Below, one piece after another: positions 7,653-17,859 of a DNA stretch of 48,024 nucleotides; position 1 is the stretch's first letter, and each line of letters starts with the position of its first letter. The stretch comes from Pseudomonas sp. BN102 (GTDB lineage Bacteria > Pseudomonadota > Gammaproteobacteria > Pseudomonadales > Pseudomonadaceae). The DNA lies in NCBI RefSeq assembly GCF_029871245.1, contig NZ_SSON01000006.1, positions 1-48,024 of the forward strand, read 5' to 3'. The notes under the pieces were generated by a model. The model worked only from the letters and a program-made list of their open reading frames with translations, ran no database searches and had not been told where the DNA came from. A program made the position numbers and the translations under genes.

Positions 7653-7937
7653 ATGAAAATGCCCTGCGTCCTGGGCGCCTGCCTCTTCCTGCTGTCCCCC
7701 CTGTGGGTCCATGGCGCCTGCACCACCGACGAAGCCGCGGCCAAGTCCAAGCTGCTGGCCGCCAAGGTCAAGCAGGTCACCGAGAGTAATCCGGAGAAGG
7801 CGCGCGAGATCAACCAGGAAATGAAGGAACTGAAACCCGAGACCTCGACCAAGGCCGGCGAGGACGAATGCGCCATGTATGACAAGCGCCTGAAGGAGCT
7901 GGATGAGGCGGAGAAGAACGCCGAGGAAGCGGGTTGA
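7653..7937 (+). CDS. Small exported protein, charged helical, unknown function
   Basis: The 94-residue product starts with a classical signal peptide (MKMPCVLGACLFLLSPLWVHG, likely cut before ACTTDE). The mature part is a highly charged Lys/Glu helix of about 70 residues with two cysteines (one right after cleavage, one in DECAMYDKRL), which could form a disulfide in the periplasm. ATG 7653 has GAGGA 7 nt upstream. It recalls small periplasmic helical stress proteins of pseudomonads in size and layout, but I cannot assign a family. A REP-like inverted repeat follows the stop. Confidence 0.8.
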   Translation: MKMPCVLGACLFLLSPLWVHGACTTDEAAAKSKLLAAKVKQVTESNPEKAREINQEMKELKPETSTKAGEDECAMYDKRLKELDEAEKNAEEAG

Positions 7938-7962
7938 GTCCCCTTTTGCATCGACGCTTCAC

Positions 7963-8050
7963 GTAGGGTGCGCTGCGCGCACCGGCATTGGCGTCGGCGG
8001 GCTCGGTGTCAGGATTGGGCATCATATTCGGTGCGCGCGGCGCACCCTAC
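7963..8050. repeat. REP-like inverted pair
   Basis: Arms GTAGGGTGCGCTGCGCGCAC(CG) at 7963-7984 and its inverted copy at 8029-8050 match at 21 of 22 positions with about 44 nt between them. This is the layout of a REP doublet as seen between genes in Pseudomonas genomes. It lies between convergent genes. Confidence 0.75.
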
Positions 8051-8070
8051 CGTCTTGTCCGGAGTTCGGT

Positions 8071-8100
8071 CAGGCATCCCCTGGTGACAGGGGATGCCTG
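8071..8100. terminator. Strong stem-loop at the end of the ABC transporter operon
   Basis: CAGGCATCCCCTG, loop GTGA, then CAGGGGATGCCTG form a perfect 13-bp stem 10 nt beyond the stop of the minus-strand ATPase gene (8110). It lacks a clear T-tract on either strand, so it may be a bidirectional terminator or an RNA 3'-end stabiliser. Confidence 0.6.
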
Positions 8101-8109
8101 GCCATTTCC

Positions 8110-9258
<1,149 letters not shown>

Positions 9259-9275
9259 TTCGTTTACCTCGGCGC

Positions 9276-10085
9276 TCAGGCGCTGACTTCGTTGCGCCGG
9301 CGCAGGGCGGCGGCGATCACCATTACCAGGACGGACAGGCCGATCAGCAGCGTCGAGGCGACGGCGATCACCGGGGTCAGGTCCTGGCGCAGGGTGGTCC
9401 ACATTTTCACGGGCAGGGTCTGCAGGGTCGGGCTGGCCATCATTACGCTCAGCACCACCTCATCCCAGGAGACCAGGAAGGCAAACAGGGCGCCGGCCAT
9501 CATGCCGGGGCGGATCGCCGGGAAGGTCACCTTGATCACCGCCTGCAGCCGCGAGGCCCCGCAGATCACCGCGGCATCCTCGATGGACTGATCGAACAGC
9601 TTTAGCGAGTTGATGATCGAGATGATGGTGAAGGGCAGGGCGACTATCACGTGGCTGACCACGAAGGAGAACAGCGTGCCGGTGTAGCCCAGCTTGAGGA
9701 ACAGGGCGTAGACGGCCACGGCGATGATCACCAGCGGCACGATCATCGGCAGGGTGAAGAGCCCGTAGAGCATCTCCCGTCCGGGGAACTTGCCGCGCAC
9801 CAGGGCGAAGGCGGTGGGCAGGCCCAGCGCCACGGAGCAAATGGTGGTCAGCACGGCGACCTTGAGGCTGGCCAGGGCCGATTCCATCCACTCGGCGTTG
9901 GAGAAGAACTGTTCGTACCACTTCAGGGTCCAGCCCGGCGGCGGGAACACCAGCCACTGGGAGGAACCGAAGGACAGCAGCACGATGAACAGGATCGGCA
10001 GCAGCAGGAAGGCCGCGATCGTCCCTGTCGTGAGGTAGAGGCCGATGCGCAGGCGCAGGCCCATGGCGTTGGGTGACAGCAGCAT
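9276..10085 (-). CDS. ABC transporter permease (PotC-like)
   Basis: The 269-residue inner-membrane permease has about six hydrophobic helices, beginning GLYLTTGTIAAFLLLPILF. The cytoplasmic EAA loop is recognisable at EDAAVICGASRLQAVIKVTF with the downstream conserved proline and glycine, the contact point for the ATPase. ATG 10085 is preceded by GAGGTAAGCC. It lies 17 nt upstream of the ATPase and 3 nt downstream of the other permease, so the three are clearly one transcript. The PotC/YdcV-like class fits a small cationic or nitrogenous solute, but specificity is not visible. Confidence 0.9.
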   Translation of the reverse strand: MLLSPNAMGLRLRIGLYLTTGTIAAFLLLPILFIVLLSFGSSQWLVFPPPGWTLKWYEQFFSNAEWMESALASLKVAVLTTICSVALGLPTAFALVRGKFPGREMLYGLFTLPMIVPLVIIAVAVYALFLKLGYTGTLFSFVVSHVIVALPFTIISIINSLKLFDQSIEDAAVICGASRLQAVIKVTFPAIRPGMMAGALFAFLVSWDEVVLSVMMASPTLQTLPVKMWTTLRQDLTPVIAVASTLLIGLSVLVMVIAAALRRRNEVSA

Positions 10086-10088
10086 GGC

Positions 10089-11030
10089 TTACCTCGCAGT
10101 GCTCGAAGCCACCGGCGATTCCGGCTGCAGCTTCAGGTAGACGTAGAACAGCGCCAGGGTGATGGCGATCAGCAGCGCGGCGGCGGCGCTGGCCAGGCCC
10201 CAGTTGAGGAAGGACTGCACCTGCTGGACGATGAACTCCGGCAGCATCATGTTCTGCGCGCCGCCCAGCAGGGCCGGGGTGACGTAGTAACCCAGGGACA
10301 TGACGAAGACCATCAGGCCGCCGGAGAACAGGCCAGGCCGGCACAGCGGCAGGAACACCTTGAAGAAGTTGGTCCAGGGGCTGGCGCCGCAGATGGAGCC
10401 GGCCTGCAGCACCATGGGGTCGATGGCCGACATGGTCGCCTGCAGCGGCAGCACGATGAAGGGGATCATGATGTAGCTCATGCCGATCACCACGCCTGTG
10501 AGGTTGTGCACCATCTCCAGCGGCTGGTCGATGATGCCCAGCGCCATCAGCGCCTTGTTGATCACGCCGGAGGCCTGCAGCAGCACCAGCCAGGAGTAGG
10601 TGCGCGCCAGCAGGCTGGTCCACATCGACAGCAGCACGATGTTCAGCAGCCAGCGGCCCCAACCGCGCGGCACCAGGGTGATCACCCAGGCCAGGGGGAA
10701 GCCCAGCAGCAGGCTGATCAGGGTCACCAGGCCGCCGACGGCGAAGGTGTTGAACAGCACGCGGGCATAGGCCGAGTTGGCGAACAGCTGCTCGTAGTTG
10801 CCCAGGCCCGGCGTGGGTTCCAGCACGCCGCGCAGCAGCAGGCCGATCAGCGGCGCGAGGAAGAACAGGCCGAGGAACAGCAGGGCCGGGATCAGGTTGC
10901 GGGCGCCGCGCCAGCGCAGCGCGGCCTGGTTGTCTTGCTTCATCGGCACAGCCTTGGACTGGAGGTTGCCGGAAGCGCGGGATGCGCTTCCGGTGGCCTT
11001 GGCCGGCGAGTTGGGCTGGATGGCGGCCAT
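10089..11030 (-). CDS. ABC transporter permease (PotB-like)
   Basis: The 313-residue permease has a polar N-terminal tail (about 45 residues) followed by six helices starting at LIPALLFLGLFFLAPLIGLL. The EAA loop lies near the middle: MVLQAGSICGASPWTNFFKV. It partners the PotC-like permease. The start is uncertain: 11030 (MAAIQPNSP) lies 2 nt past the binding-protein stop and allows coupling; 11057 would overlap the previous gene by 25 nt; 10940 (MKQDNQAAL) removes the unusual tail. I chose 11030. Confidence 0.88.
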   Translation of the reverse strand: MAAIQPNSPAKATGSASRASGNLQSKAVPMKQDNQAALRWRGARNLIPALLFLGLFFLAPLIGLLLRGVLEPTPGLGNYEQLFANSAYARVLFNTFAVGGLVTLISLLLGFPLAWVITLVPRGWGRWLLNIVLLSMWTSLLARTYSWLVLLQASGVINKALMALGIIDQPLEMVHNLTGVVIGMSYIMIPFIVLPLQATMSAIDPMVLQAGSICGASPWTNFFKVFLPLCRPGLFSGGLMVFVMSLGYYVTPALLGGAQNMMLPEFIVQQVQSFLNWGLASAAAALLIAITLALFYVYLKLQPESPVASSTAR

Positions 11031-11032
11031 CT

Positions 11033-12058
11033 TCACTTGACCAGCCATTCGTTCCACCGAGCCGCGATAGCCTGGCCGTTCTTGGCCCAGTACGCGTAGT
11101 CGAGGGTGATCTGATCCTTAGCGTAGGCGGTGGGCAGGTTGGGGGCGAGGTCGCCCTTGAGCTGGCCGACGCTGTCGACGTTCACCGGGGCATAGGCGGT
11201 GAGGTTGGCGAAATCGGCCTGGCCCTTGGCGCTGCTGGCGTTGGCCAGGAACTTCATGGCCGCCTCCTTGTTCTTGGCGCCCTTGGGAATGACCAGGAAA
11301 TCGGCCATGACCAGGTTCTGCTTCCAGCTCACGCCGACCGGCGCGCCATCCTGCTGCAGGGCATAGACGCGGCCGTTCCAGAACTGGCCCAGGCTGGCTT
11401 CGCCGGAGGCGAGCAGTTGCTGGGACTGGGCGCCGCCGCCCCACCAGACGATGTCCTGCTTGATGGTGTCGAGCTTCTTGAAGGCGCGGTCCAGGTCCAG
11501 CGGGTAGAGCTTGTCGGCCGGTACGCCGTCGGCCAGCAGGGCCAGTTCCAGCACGCCGGGGCTCGGCCATTTGTAGAGGGCGCGCTTGCCCGGGTAGTTG
11601 GCGGTGTCGAAAAGGGCGGTCCAGTCCTGCGGGGTCTTGCCGCCGACCTTGCCCTGGTTGTAGCCCAGCACGAAGGAGAAGTAGAAGGAGCCGACGCCGT
11701 GGTCGGAGACGAAGCGCGGATCGATCTTGTCGCGCTGGATCACGTTGAAGTCCAGGGGCTCGAGCAGGCCTTCGCTGGCAGCGCGCAGGGCGAAGTCGGC
11801 TTCGACGTCGACCACGTCCCACTGCACGTTGCCGCTCTCGACCATGGCCTTGAGCTTGCCGTAGTCGGTGGGGCCGTCCTGCACCACGCGGATGCCGCTG
11901 GCCTCGCTGAAGGGCTCGGCCCAGGCCTGCTTCTGTGCGTCCTGGGTGGTGCCACCCCAGCTGACGAAGCTGATGTTTTCGGCGGCGATGGCGGCGGTGC
12001 CGGTCGCGGCCAGGAATGCTGCGGCGAGTACCGCGGTAGCGCGTTTCTTAAACACCAT
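11033..12058 (-). CDS. Polyamine-type ABC transporter substrate-binding protein
   Basis: The 341-residue periplasmic protein has a signal peptide (MVFKKRATAVLAAAFLAATG, cleavage near AIAAENI) and the fold text of the PotD/PotF-like class: NISFVSWGGTTQDAQKQAW, DVVDVEADFALRAASEG, then IVWWGGGAQSQQLLASGE. It delivers ligand to the permeases downstream. ATG 12058 has GAGGG 8 nt upstream; a longer frame from 12091 only adds residues before the signal peptide. The gene leads its operon and has the conserved operator motif about 130 bp upstream, which suggests the importer serves the catabolic island. Confidence 0.92.
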   Translation of the reverse strand: MVFKKRATAVLAAAFLAATGTAAIAAENISFVSWGGTTQDAQKQAWAEPFSEASGIRVVQDGPTDYGKLKAMVESGNVQWDVVDVEADFALRAASEGLLEPLDFNVIQRDKIDPRFVSDHGVGSFYFSFVLGYNQGKVGGKTPQDWTALFDTANYPGKRALYKWPSPGVLELALLADGVPADKLYPLDLDRAFKKLDTIKQDIVWWGGGAQSQQLLASGEASLGQFWNGRVYALQQDGAPVGVSWKQNLVMADFLVIPKGAKNKEAAMKFLANASSAKGQADFANLTAYAPVNVDSVGQLKGDLAPNLPTAYAKDQITLDYAYWAKNGQAIAARWNEWLVK

Positions 12059-12189
12059 CTTGCTTGCCCTCATTGTTGTGTTTGTACGCAAGCGGGCTTG
12101 CCTTACCCGCTTATCAGGAGCAGGGGCCCCGTGGGGCCATCAAGGGCGGCCGGGCCGGGAGGCAGTTCCCGGGAAATATCTCGGCCTAC

Positions 12190-12212
12190 GGAATGTCATA
12201 TTATGGTATTCC
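12190..12212. promoter_or_regulatory. Operator-like site A (upstream of ABC importer operon)
   Basis: On the minus strand the core reads GGAATACCATAATATG. With flanks it is a 23-bp imperfect palindrome pairing at 9 of 11 positions (GGAAT...ATTCC outer arms, CATA/TATG inner arms). It is one of seven copies in this window, and shares its extended form with site D. It lies about 130 bp upstream of the binding-protein start. Confidence 0.7.
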
Positions 12213-12293
12213 AAACTTTCTGCAAGTACTCCGCCTTGCCGGTTGTCGCCGTGCCGCTAATTGCCTGGAGGTGATGGAGAGTGGTGGTGCCTT

Positions 12294-12395
12294 CTTGTAG
12301 GGGGGAATTCATTCAAAAAGCAGGCCGAAGGGCTGCCCCTGCAAGGCCAAGGGGGCTGCTGCGCAGCCCTTGGCGAATAAATTCGCCCCTACAGG
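12294..12395. repeat. REP-like inverted pair, family 2 copy 1
   Basis: Outer arms TTGTAGGGGGGAATTCATTC and GGCGAATAAATTCGCCCCTACA are inverted copies, with an inner GGGCTGC/GCAGCCC stem. The same family recurs at 19549, 23376 and 45021. It lies between the convergent end of ribB and the start region of the ABC operon. Confidence 0.7.
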
Positions 12396-12416
12396 AAATG
12401 GACCGGGCAGGCGGGG

Positions 12417-13526
12417 TTAGCCCTCGAACGGAATGGTCTCCACCACTTCCAGGTCGTAGCCGGTCAGGCCGGCGTATTTCAGCGGCGCGCCCAGGTGGCG
12501 CAGCTTGCCGACGCCCAGGTCCTGGAGGATCTGCGCACCGGTGCCGACTTCGGAATAGATGCGCGACTGCGAGCGGGTGAACTGGCGGCGCGGCTGGGTG
12601 AGTTGCGGCACGCGCTCCAGCAGGGCCTGGGAGGTTTCGTTGTTGGCCAGCACCACCACCACGCCGTGGCCGGCCTCGGCGACTTTCTCCAGCGCGGCCC
12701 AGAGGGTCCAGTTCTTCGGCCCGGTGTATTCGGCGCCGACCAGGTCGCGCAGCGGGTCGATCACATGCACCCGCACCAGGGTCGGTTCGTCGCGGCGGAT
12801 GTCGCCCATCACCATGGCCATGTGCACGCCGCCCTCGATGCGGTCCTCGAAGGTGACCAGGCGGAAGGTGCCGTGCACCGTGGGCAGTTCGCGCTCGCCG
12901 ATGCGGGTGACCGTGTGCTCGGTACTGAGGCGGTAGTGGATCAGGTCGGCGATGGTGCCGATCTTGATCCCGTGCTTCTCGGCGAAGGCTTCCAGGTCCG
13001 GTCGGCGGGCCATGCTGCCGTCGTCGTTCATCACCTCGACTATCACCGCCGCCGGGCTGAAGCCGGCCAGGCGAGCCAGGTCGCAGCCGGCTTCGGTGTG
13101 CCCGGCGCGGGTCAGCACGCCACCTTCGCGAGCGCGCAGGGGGAAGATGTGGCCGGGTTGCACCAGGTCGTCGGCGCAAGCTTCCGGAGCGACGGCGGTG
13201 AGTACGGTATGGGCGCGGTCGGCGGCGGAAATGCCGGTGGTCACGCCGCTGGCGGCCTCGATGGAGACGGTGAAGGCGGTGGCGAAGGCGCTGCCGTTGG
13301 CGGGCACCATCTGCTCCAGACCGAGGCGCTGGCAGTGCTCGTCGGTCAGGGTCAGGCAGATCAGGCCGCGGGCTTCGCGGGCCATGAAGTTGATCGCTTC
13401 GGGCGTGCACATTTCCGCCGCCAGGAGCAGGTCGCCCTCGTTCTCGCGGTCCTCGTCGTCGACCAGCAGGACCATCCTGCCCTGGCGGAAGTCTTCGATG
13501 ATTTCTTCGATGCGATTGAACGGCAT
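12417..13526 (-). CDS. ribB: 3,4-dihydroxy-2-butanone-4-phosphate synthase with degenerate RibA domain
   Basis: The 369-residue protein turns ribulose 5-phosphate into the four-carbon riboflavin precursor plus formate. The RibB half (residues 1-200) is complete: acidic loop [18 protein letters not shown], and [16 protein letters not shown]. The second half aligns with GTP cyclohydrolase II in layout ([17 protein letters not shown]..., [17 protein letters not shown]) but contains no cysteine at all, so the zinc site (C-x10-C-x-C) of active RibA is missing. It therefore probably makes only the butanone phosphate. It shares an intergenic region and operator B with the divergent DUF1330 gene. It is probably an extra copy supplying flavin to the flavin-dependent enzymes of this island. 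Confidence 0.9.
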   Translation of the reverse strand: MPFNRIEEIIEDFRQGRMVLLVDDEDRENEGDLLLAAEMCTPEAINFMAREARGLICLTLTDEHCQRLGLEQMVPANGSAFATAFTVSIEAASGVTTGISAADRAHTVLTAVAPEACADDLVQPGHIFPLRAREGGVLTRAGHTEAGCDLARLAGFSPAAVIVEVMNDDGSMARRPDLEAFAEKHGIKIGTIADLIHYRLSTEHTVTRIGERELPTVHGTFRLVTFEDRIEGGVHMAMVMGDIRRDEPTLVRVHVIDPLRDLVGAEYTGPKNWTLWAALEKVAEAGHGVVVVLANNETSQALLERVPQLTQPRRQFTRSQSRIYSEVGTGAQILQDLGVGKLRHLGAPLKYAGLTGYDLEVVETIPFEG

Positions 13527-13563
13527 GGTGCGGTACCTGGCTGGATTGAAGGATAGGTAATCT

Positions 13564-13586
13564 GGTATACCATAATACCAATTTAG
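13564..13586. promoter_or_regulatory. Operator-like site B (between ribB and DUF1330 gene)
   Basis: GGTATACCATAATACC, containing the palindrome TGGTATACCA. It sits in the 80-bp divergent region and could control both genes. Reading the minus strand, a second GGTAT half-site lies 8 bp away. Confidence 0.7.
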
Positions 13587-13606
13587 CCGAAACAGCAGAG
13601 GTCAGC

Positions 13607-13900
13607 ATGAAGGCTTACTGGATCGCCCACGTCGATGTGACGGACCCGGAGCGCTACAGCGAATACACCCGTCACGCACCGGCCGCTTTTGCCAGGTATG
13701 GCGGCAAGGTCCTCGCTCGGGGCGGCCGCTCCGAGGCGCTGGAGGGACGGGAGACGCCGCAGCGCAGCGTGGTGATCGAGTTCACCTCCTACGAGCAGGC
13801 GCTGGCGTGCTACCGCTCGGCGGAGTACCAAGAAGCCTGCGGCTATCGCCAGGGCGTGGCGCGGGCGGAGGTGATCATCGTGGAGGGGGTGGAGCCGTAG
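13607..13900 (+). CDS. DUF1330 family protein
   Basis: The 97-residue protein has the DUF1330 ferredoxin-like dimeric alpha/beta barrel text: MKAYWIAHVDVTDPERYSEY, FARYGGKVLARGG, then VVIEFTSYEQALACYRSAEY. This small family is widespread in catabolic loci with no settled reaction; members are proposed to act as small isomerase or hydrolase-like helpers. It is the only plus-strand gene of the island besides the permease at 24375. It starts 20 nt downstream of operator B and is divergent from ribB, so both are likely controlled together. Confidence 0.9.
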   Translation: MKAYWIAHVDVTDPERYSEYTRHAPAAFARYGGKVLARGGRSEALEGRETPQRSVVIEFTSYEQALACYRSAEYQEACGYRQGVARAEVIIVEGVEP

Positions 13901-13908
13901 GGACGCTC

Positions 13909-13992
13909 GTAGGTTGGCGCCGAGGAACGAGGCCCAACGCACGGAGCTGGAGTCCTGGTCGTTGGGCTTCGCTTCGCTCAGCGCCAACCTAC
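13909..13992. repeat. REP-like inverted repeat, family 3
   Basis: GTAGGTTGGCGC (13909-13920) and GCGCCAACCTAC (13981-13992) are perfect inverted arms, with an inner GCCCAAC/GTTGGGC pair. A partial extra right arm GCCAACCTAC follows at 13999. It lies between the convergent DUF1330 and NUDIX genes and could also help end transcription. Confidence 0.7.
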
Positions 13993-14004
13993 AGGAACGC
14001 CAAC

Positions 14005-15325
<1,321 letters not shown>

Positions 15326-15354
15326 GTGGTCCGCTCTGGTTATGGCTGTCCGTA

Positions 15355-15392
15355 GAAAAACAACGAAGGAGCACCACCGGATGCTCCCTCGT
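15355..15392 (-). terminator. Intrinsic terminator between CMD and GntR genes
   Basis: On the minus strand, ACGAGGGAGCA, an 8-nt loop and TGCTCCTTCGT pair at 10 of 11 positions, followed by GTTTTTC. It lies just after the CMD stop and should reduce readthrough into the regulator and NUDIX genes. Confidence 0.75.
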
Positions 15393-15408
15393 CAGTTCTT
15401 GCTGGCGC

Positions 15409-15798
15409 TCAATCCTGGGCCTCAGCGTCGGCCTCGGCGAAGGCTTCGCGGGCGATGCGGAAGCTGTCCACCGCTGCCGGTACACCGCAGTAGATGCCGA
15501 CTTGCAGCAGGATCTCGCGGATCTGCTCGCGGCTAAGGCCATTGCGCAGCGCGCCACGAACATGAAGCTTCAATTCGTGGGGGCGGTTGAGCGCCGAAAT
15601 CATGGCCAAGTTTATCATGCTGCGTTCCTTCAGCGATAAGCCGTCCCGGCCCCAGACGTGGCCCCAGCAGTATTCGGTGACCAGTTCCTGAAGTGGGCGG
15701 GTGAAATCGTCGGCGTTCTGGATCGACTTGTTCACATAGGCCTCGCCCAGCACCTGGGTTCGAATCTCCAGGCCCCTGGCGTACTTGTCGTTGCTCAT
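15409..15798 (-). CDS. Carboxymuconolactone decarboxylase (CMD) family protein
   Basis: The 129-residue protein matches the gamma-CMD family: GLEIRTQVLGEAYVNKSI at the start, the core EYCWGHVWGRDGLSLKERS, then MISALNRPHELKLHVRGALR and EILLQVGIYCGVPAAVDSF. CMD enzymes decarboxylate gamma-carboxymuconolactone in the protocatechuate path, but relatives in other catabolic clusters catalyse different decarboxylations or act as small redox proteins. The full protocatechuate gene set is absent here, so that exact reaction is unlikely. It is flanked by terminator-like hairpins on both sides (15355-15392 and 15829-15870), which may fine-tune its level. Confidence 0.9.
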   Translation of the reverse strand: MSNDKYARGLEIRTQVLGEAYVNKSIQNADDFTRPLQELVTEYCWGHVWGRDGLSLKERSMINLAMISALNRPHELKLHVRGALRNGLSREQIREILLQVGIYCGVPAAVDSFRIAREAFAEADAEAQD

Positions 15799-15828
15799 GA
15801 AGGGCTACTCCTGTTCGGTGACTCCAGC

Positions 15829-15870
15829 AATAAAAAAGGGCCGCTGCCGAGAGTGGCGACGGGCGGCCCT
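15829..15870 (-). terminator. Intrinsic terminator/attenuator inside the operon
   Basis: Minus strand: GGGCCGCC, an inner GCC/GGC stem, then GCGGCCC followed by TTTTTTATT. It lies between the flavin reductase stop (15881) and the CMD start (15798). It is a textbook intrinsic terminator shape in the middle of a co-directional gene series. Confidence 0.8.
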
Positions 15871-15880
15871 GAAGGGTGAC

Positions 15881-16366
15881 TCAGGCGATATCCGGCAGGG
15901 CGCCGAGCTTGCCCCGGTGGTAGACCATGGGCGTGACCTCGTCCTTGGGCAGGATCAGGTTCTTCACCGCGCCGACGATGATGGCGTGGTCGCCACCGTC
16001 ATACTCGCGCCACAGTTCGCACTCGATGATGGCGGTGGCCTTGGTCAGCAGCGGGTTGCCCAGCTCGCTCAGGTGCCATTCGATGCCCTGCGCCTTGTCC
16101 TTGCCCTTCTTGGCGAAGGCATAGGCCTCGGCCTGCTGGTCGGCGCACAGCAGGTGGATGGCGAACTGCTTGCTGTCGCGCAGGATCGGGTAGGTGTCCG
16201 AGGCGTAGTTGGGGCAGAACAGCACCAGGGCCGGGTCGATGGACAAGGCGCTGAAGGCGCTGGCAGTGATGCCGACTATCTCCCCGTCGCCGTCCAGGGT
16301 GGTGACCACCGTGACGCCAGAGGGAAAGGAGCCCATCACTTCTTTGTAGATGCCGGGTTCGATCAT
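15881..16366 (-). CDS. NAD(P)H:flavin reductase, RutF/HpaC type (copy 1)
   Basis: The 161-residue protein is a two-component monooxygenase partner that reduces FMN or FAD. Motifs: MGSFPSGVTVVTT (family start), GITASAFSALSIDPALVLFC, then FAIHLLCADQQ and the GGDHAIIVGAV signature. It is about 78% identical (my count over all 161 positions) to the second reductase at 23537-24022. It follows the aldehyde dehydrogenase by 11 nt and belongs to the operon starting at 19306. A role in feeding reduced flavin to the luciferase-like monooxygenase at 22089 is inferred from gene context. Confidence 0.93.
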   Translation of the reverse strand: MIEPGIYKEVMGSFPSGVTVVTTLDGDGEIVGITASAFSALSIDPALVLFCPNYASDTYPILRDSKQFAIHLLCADQQAEAYAFAKKGKDKAQGIEWHLSELGNPLLTKATAIIECELWREYDGGDHAIIVGAVKNLILPKDEVTPMVYHRGKLGALPDIA

Positions 16367-16377
16367 CGCGGGTCTCC

Positions 16378-17859
16378 TCAGCGCATCACGAAGGGGTCAG
16401 GCATGGGCGCCTGCGAGAGGTTGATCCACACCGTTTTCAGCTCGGTGTAGGCCAGCACCGAATCGATGCCGCTCTCGCGGCCGTAGCCGCTGTTGTGGAA
16501 GCCGCCGATGGGCGCCATGGCCGAGACCGCGCGGTAGGTGTTGACCCAGATGATTCCGGAGCGCACGTCGCGAGCCATGCGATGGGCACGGCCGAGGTCG
16601 CGGGTCCAGATGCCGGCGGCGAGGCCGAACTGGGAGTCGTTGGCGATCGCCAGGGCCTCGGCCTCGTCCTTGAAACGGATGACCGAAGCCACGGGGCCGA
16701 AGACCTCTTCCTGCATGATCTTCATCGAATTGCGGTCGCACTCGAACAGGGTCGGCTCGTAGTACCAGCCCTGCGCGTCGATGGCCGGACGCTTGCCGCC
16801 CAGGCGCAGGCGCGCACCCTCGGCCAGGGCATCGGCCACCAGGCCTTCGACTACCGCCAGCTGCTGCGCGGTGGCCATGGGGCCCATCTCGCTGGTTTCG
16901 TCCTGCGGGTTGCCGATGCGGATGCGCTGGGCGCGGGCCACCAGGCGTTCGACGAATTCGTCGTAGATTTCGTCCTGCACCAGCAGGCGCGAGCCGGCCA
17001 CGCAGCTCTGCCCGGAGGCCGCGTAGATGCCGGCCACGGCGCCGTTGATGGCGCTGTCCAGGTCGGCGTCGGCGAAGATGATGTTGGGCGACTTGCCGCC
17101 CAGTTCCAGGGACAGCTTGGCGAAGTTCTCCGCGCTGCTGCGTACCACGTGGCGGGCGGTGGCTGCGCCGCCGGTGAAGGCGATCTTGCGCACCAGCGGA
17201 TGGCGGGTCAGCGCCGCGCCGGTGGTCGGGCCGAAGCCGGTGACCACGTTGACCACGCCCGCCGGAATGCCGGCTTCGAGCGCCAGGCGTGCCAGTTCGA
17301 GGATGGTTGCCGAGGCGTGTTCTGAGGGTTTCAGCACGATGGTGTTGCCCGCAGCCAGGGCCGGGGCCAGCTTGATCGCAGTCAGATAGAGCGGGCTGTT
17401 CCAGGGGATGATCCCGGCCACCACGCCCAGCGGTTCGTGCACGGTGTAGGCGAAGAGGTCGGGCTTATCCAGCGGCAGGGTGCCGCCTTCGAGCTTGTCC
17501 GCGAGGCCCGCGGTGTAGTGGAAGAATTCCGGCAGGTAGCCGACCTGGCCGCGAGTCTCGCGGATCAGCTTGCCGTTGTCGCGGCTTTCCAGCTGGGCCA
17601 GGTGCTCCTTGTTCTCGGCAATCAGGTCACCCAGGCGGCGCAGCAGCTTGCCCCGCGCGGTGGCGGAAAGGCCGCGCCAGGCCGGATTCTCGAAGGCCTT
17701 CTGGGCGGCCTGCACGGCGCGCTCGACATCCGCTTCATCGGCGTCGGGCAGCTCCGCCCAGGGCTCGGCCAATGCCGGGTTGAGGCTTTCGAAGGTCTTG
17801 CCGGACAGTGCATCGACCCACTGGCCGTCGATGCACATCTGGAAGCGTGCGAGGGTCAT
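16378..17859 (-). CDS. NAD(P)+-dependent aldehyde dehydrogenase
   Basis: The 493-residue enzyme oxidises an aldehyde to its acid. Motifs: cofactor-binding IIPWNSPLYLTAIKLAPALA and VLKPSEHASAT, FTGGAATARHVVRSS, general base in LELGGKSPN, nucleophile Cys in YAASGQSCVAGSR, and the EEVFGPVASV segment. Length is standard for class ALDHs. Its start overlaps the hydrolase stop (ATGA), so the two proteins are likely made together. In the context of a ring-cleaving monooxygenase it probably oxidises a semialdehyde intermediate; the specific substrate is not visible in the sequence. Confidence 0.94.
   Translation of the reverse strand: MTLARFQMCIDGQWVDALSGKTFESLNPALAEPWAELPDADEADVERAVQAAQKAFENPAWRGLSATARGKLLRRLGDLIAENKEHLAQLESRDNGKLIRETRGQVGYLPEFFHYTAGLADKLEGGTLPLDKPDLFAYTVHEPLGVVAGIIPWNSPLYLTAIKLAPALAAGNTIVLKPSEHASATILELARLALEAGIPAGVVNVVTGFGPTTGAALTRHPLVRKIAFTGGAATARHVVRSSAENFAKLSLELGGKSPNIIFADADLDSAINGAVAGIYAASGQSCVAGSRLLVQDEIYDEFVERLVARAQRIRIGNPQDETSEMGPMATAQQLAVVEGLVADALAEGARLRLGGKRPAIDAQGWYYEPTLFECDRNSMKIMQEEVFGPVASVIRFKDEAEALAIANDSQFGLAAGIWTRDLGRAHRMARDVRSGIIWVNTYRAVSAMAPIGGFHNSGYGRESGIDSVLAYTELKTVWINLSQAPMPDPFVMR

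Noticed and set aside
15409-15798. A protocatechuate pathway based on the CMD gene
   Set aside because: No protocatechuate dioxygenase, cycloisomerase or enol-lactonase partners were found in the window.
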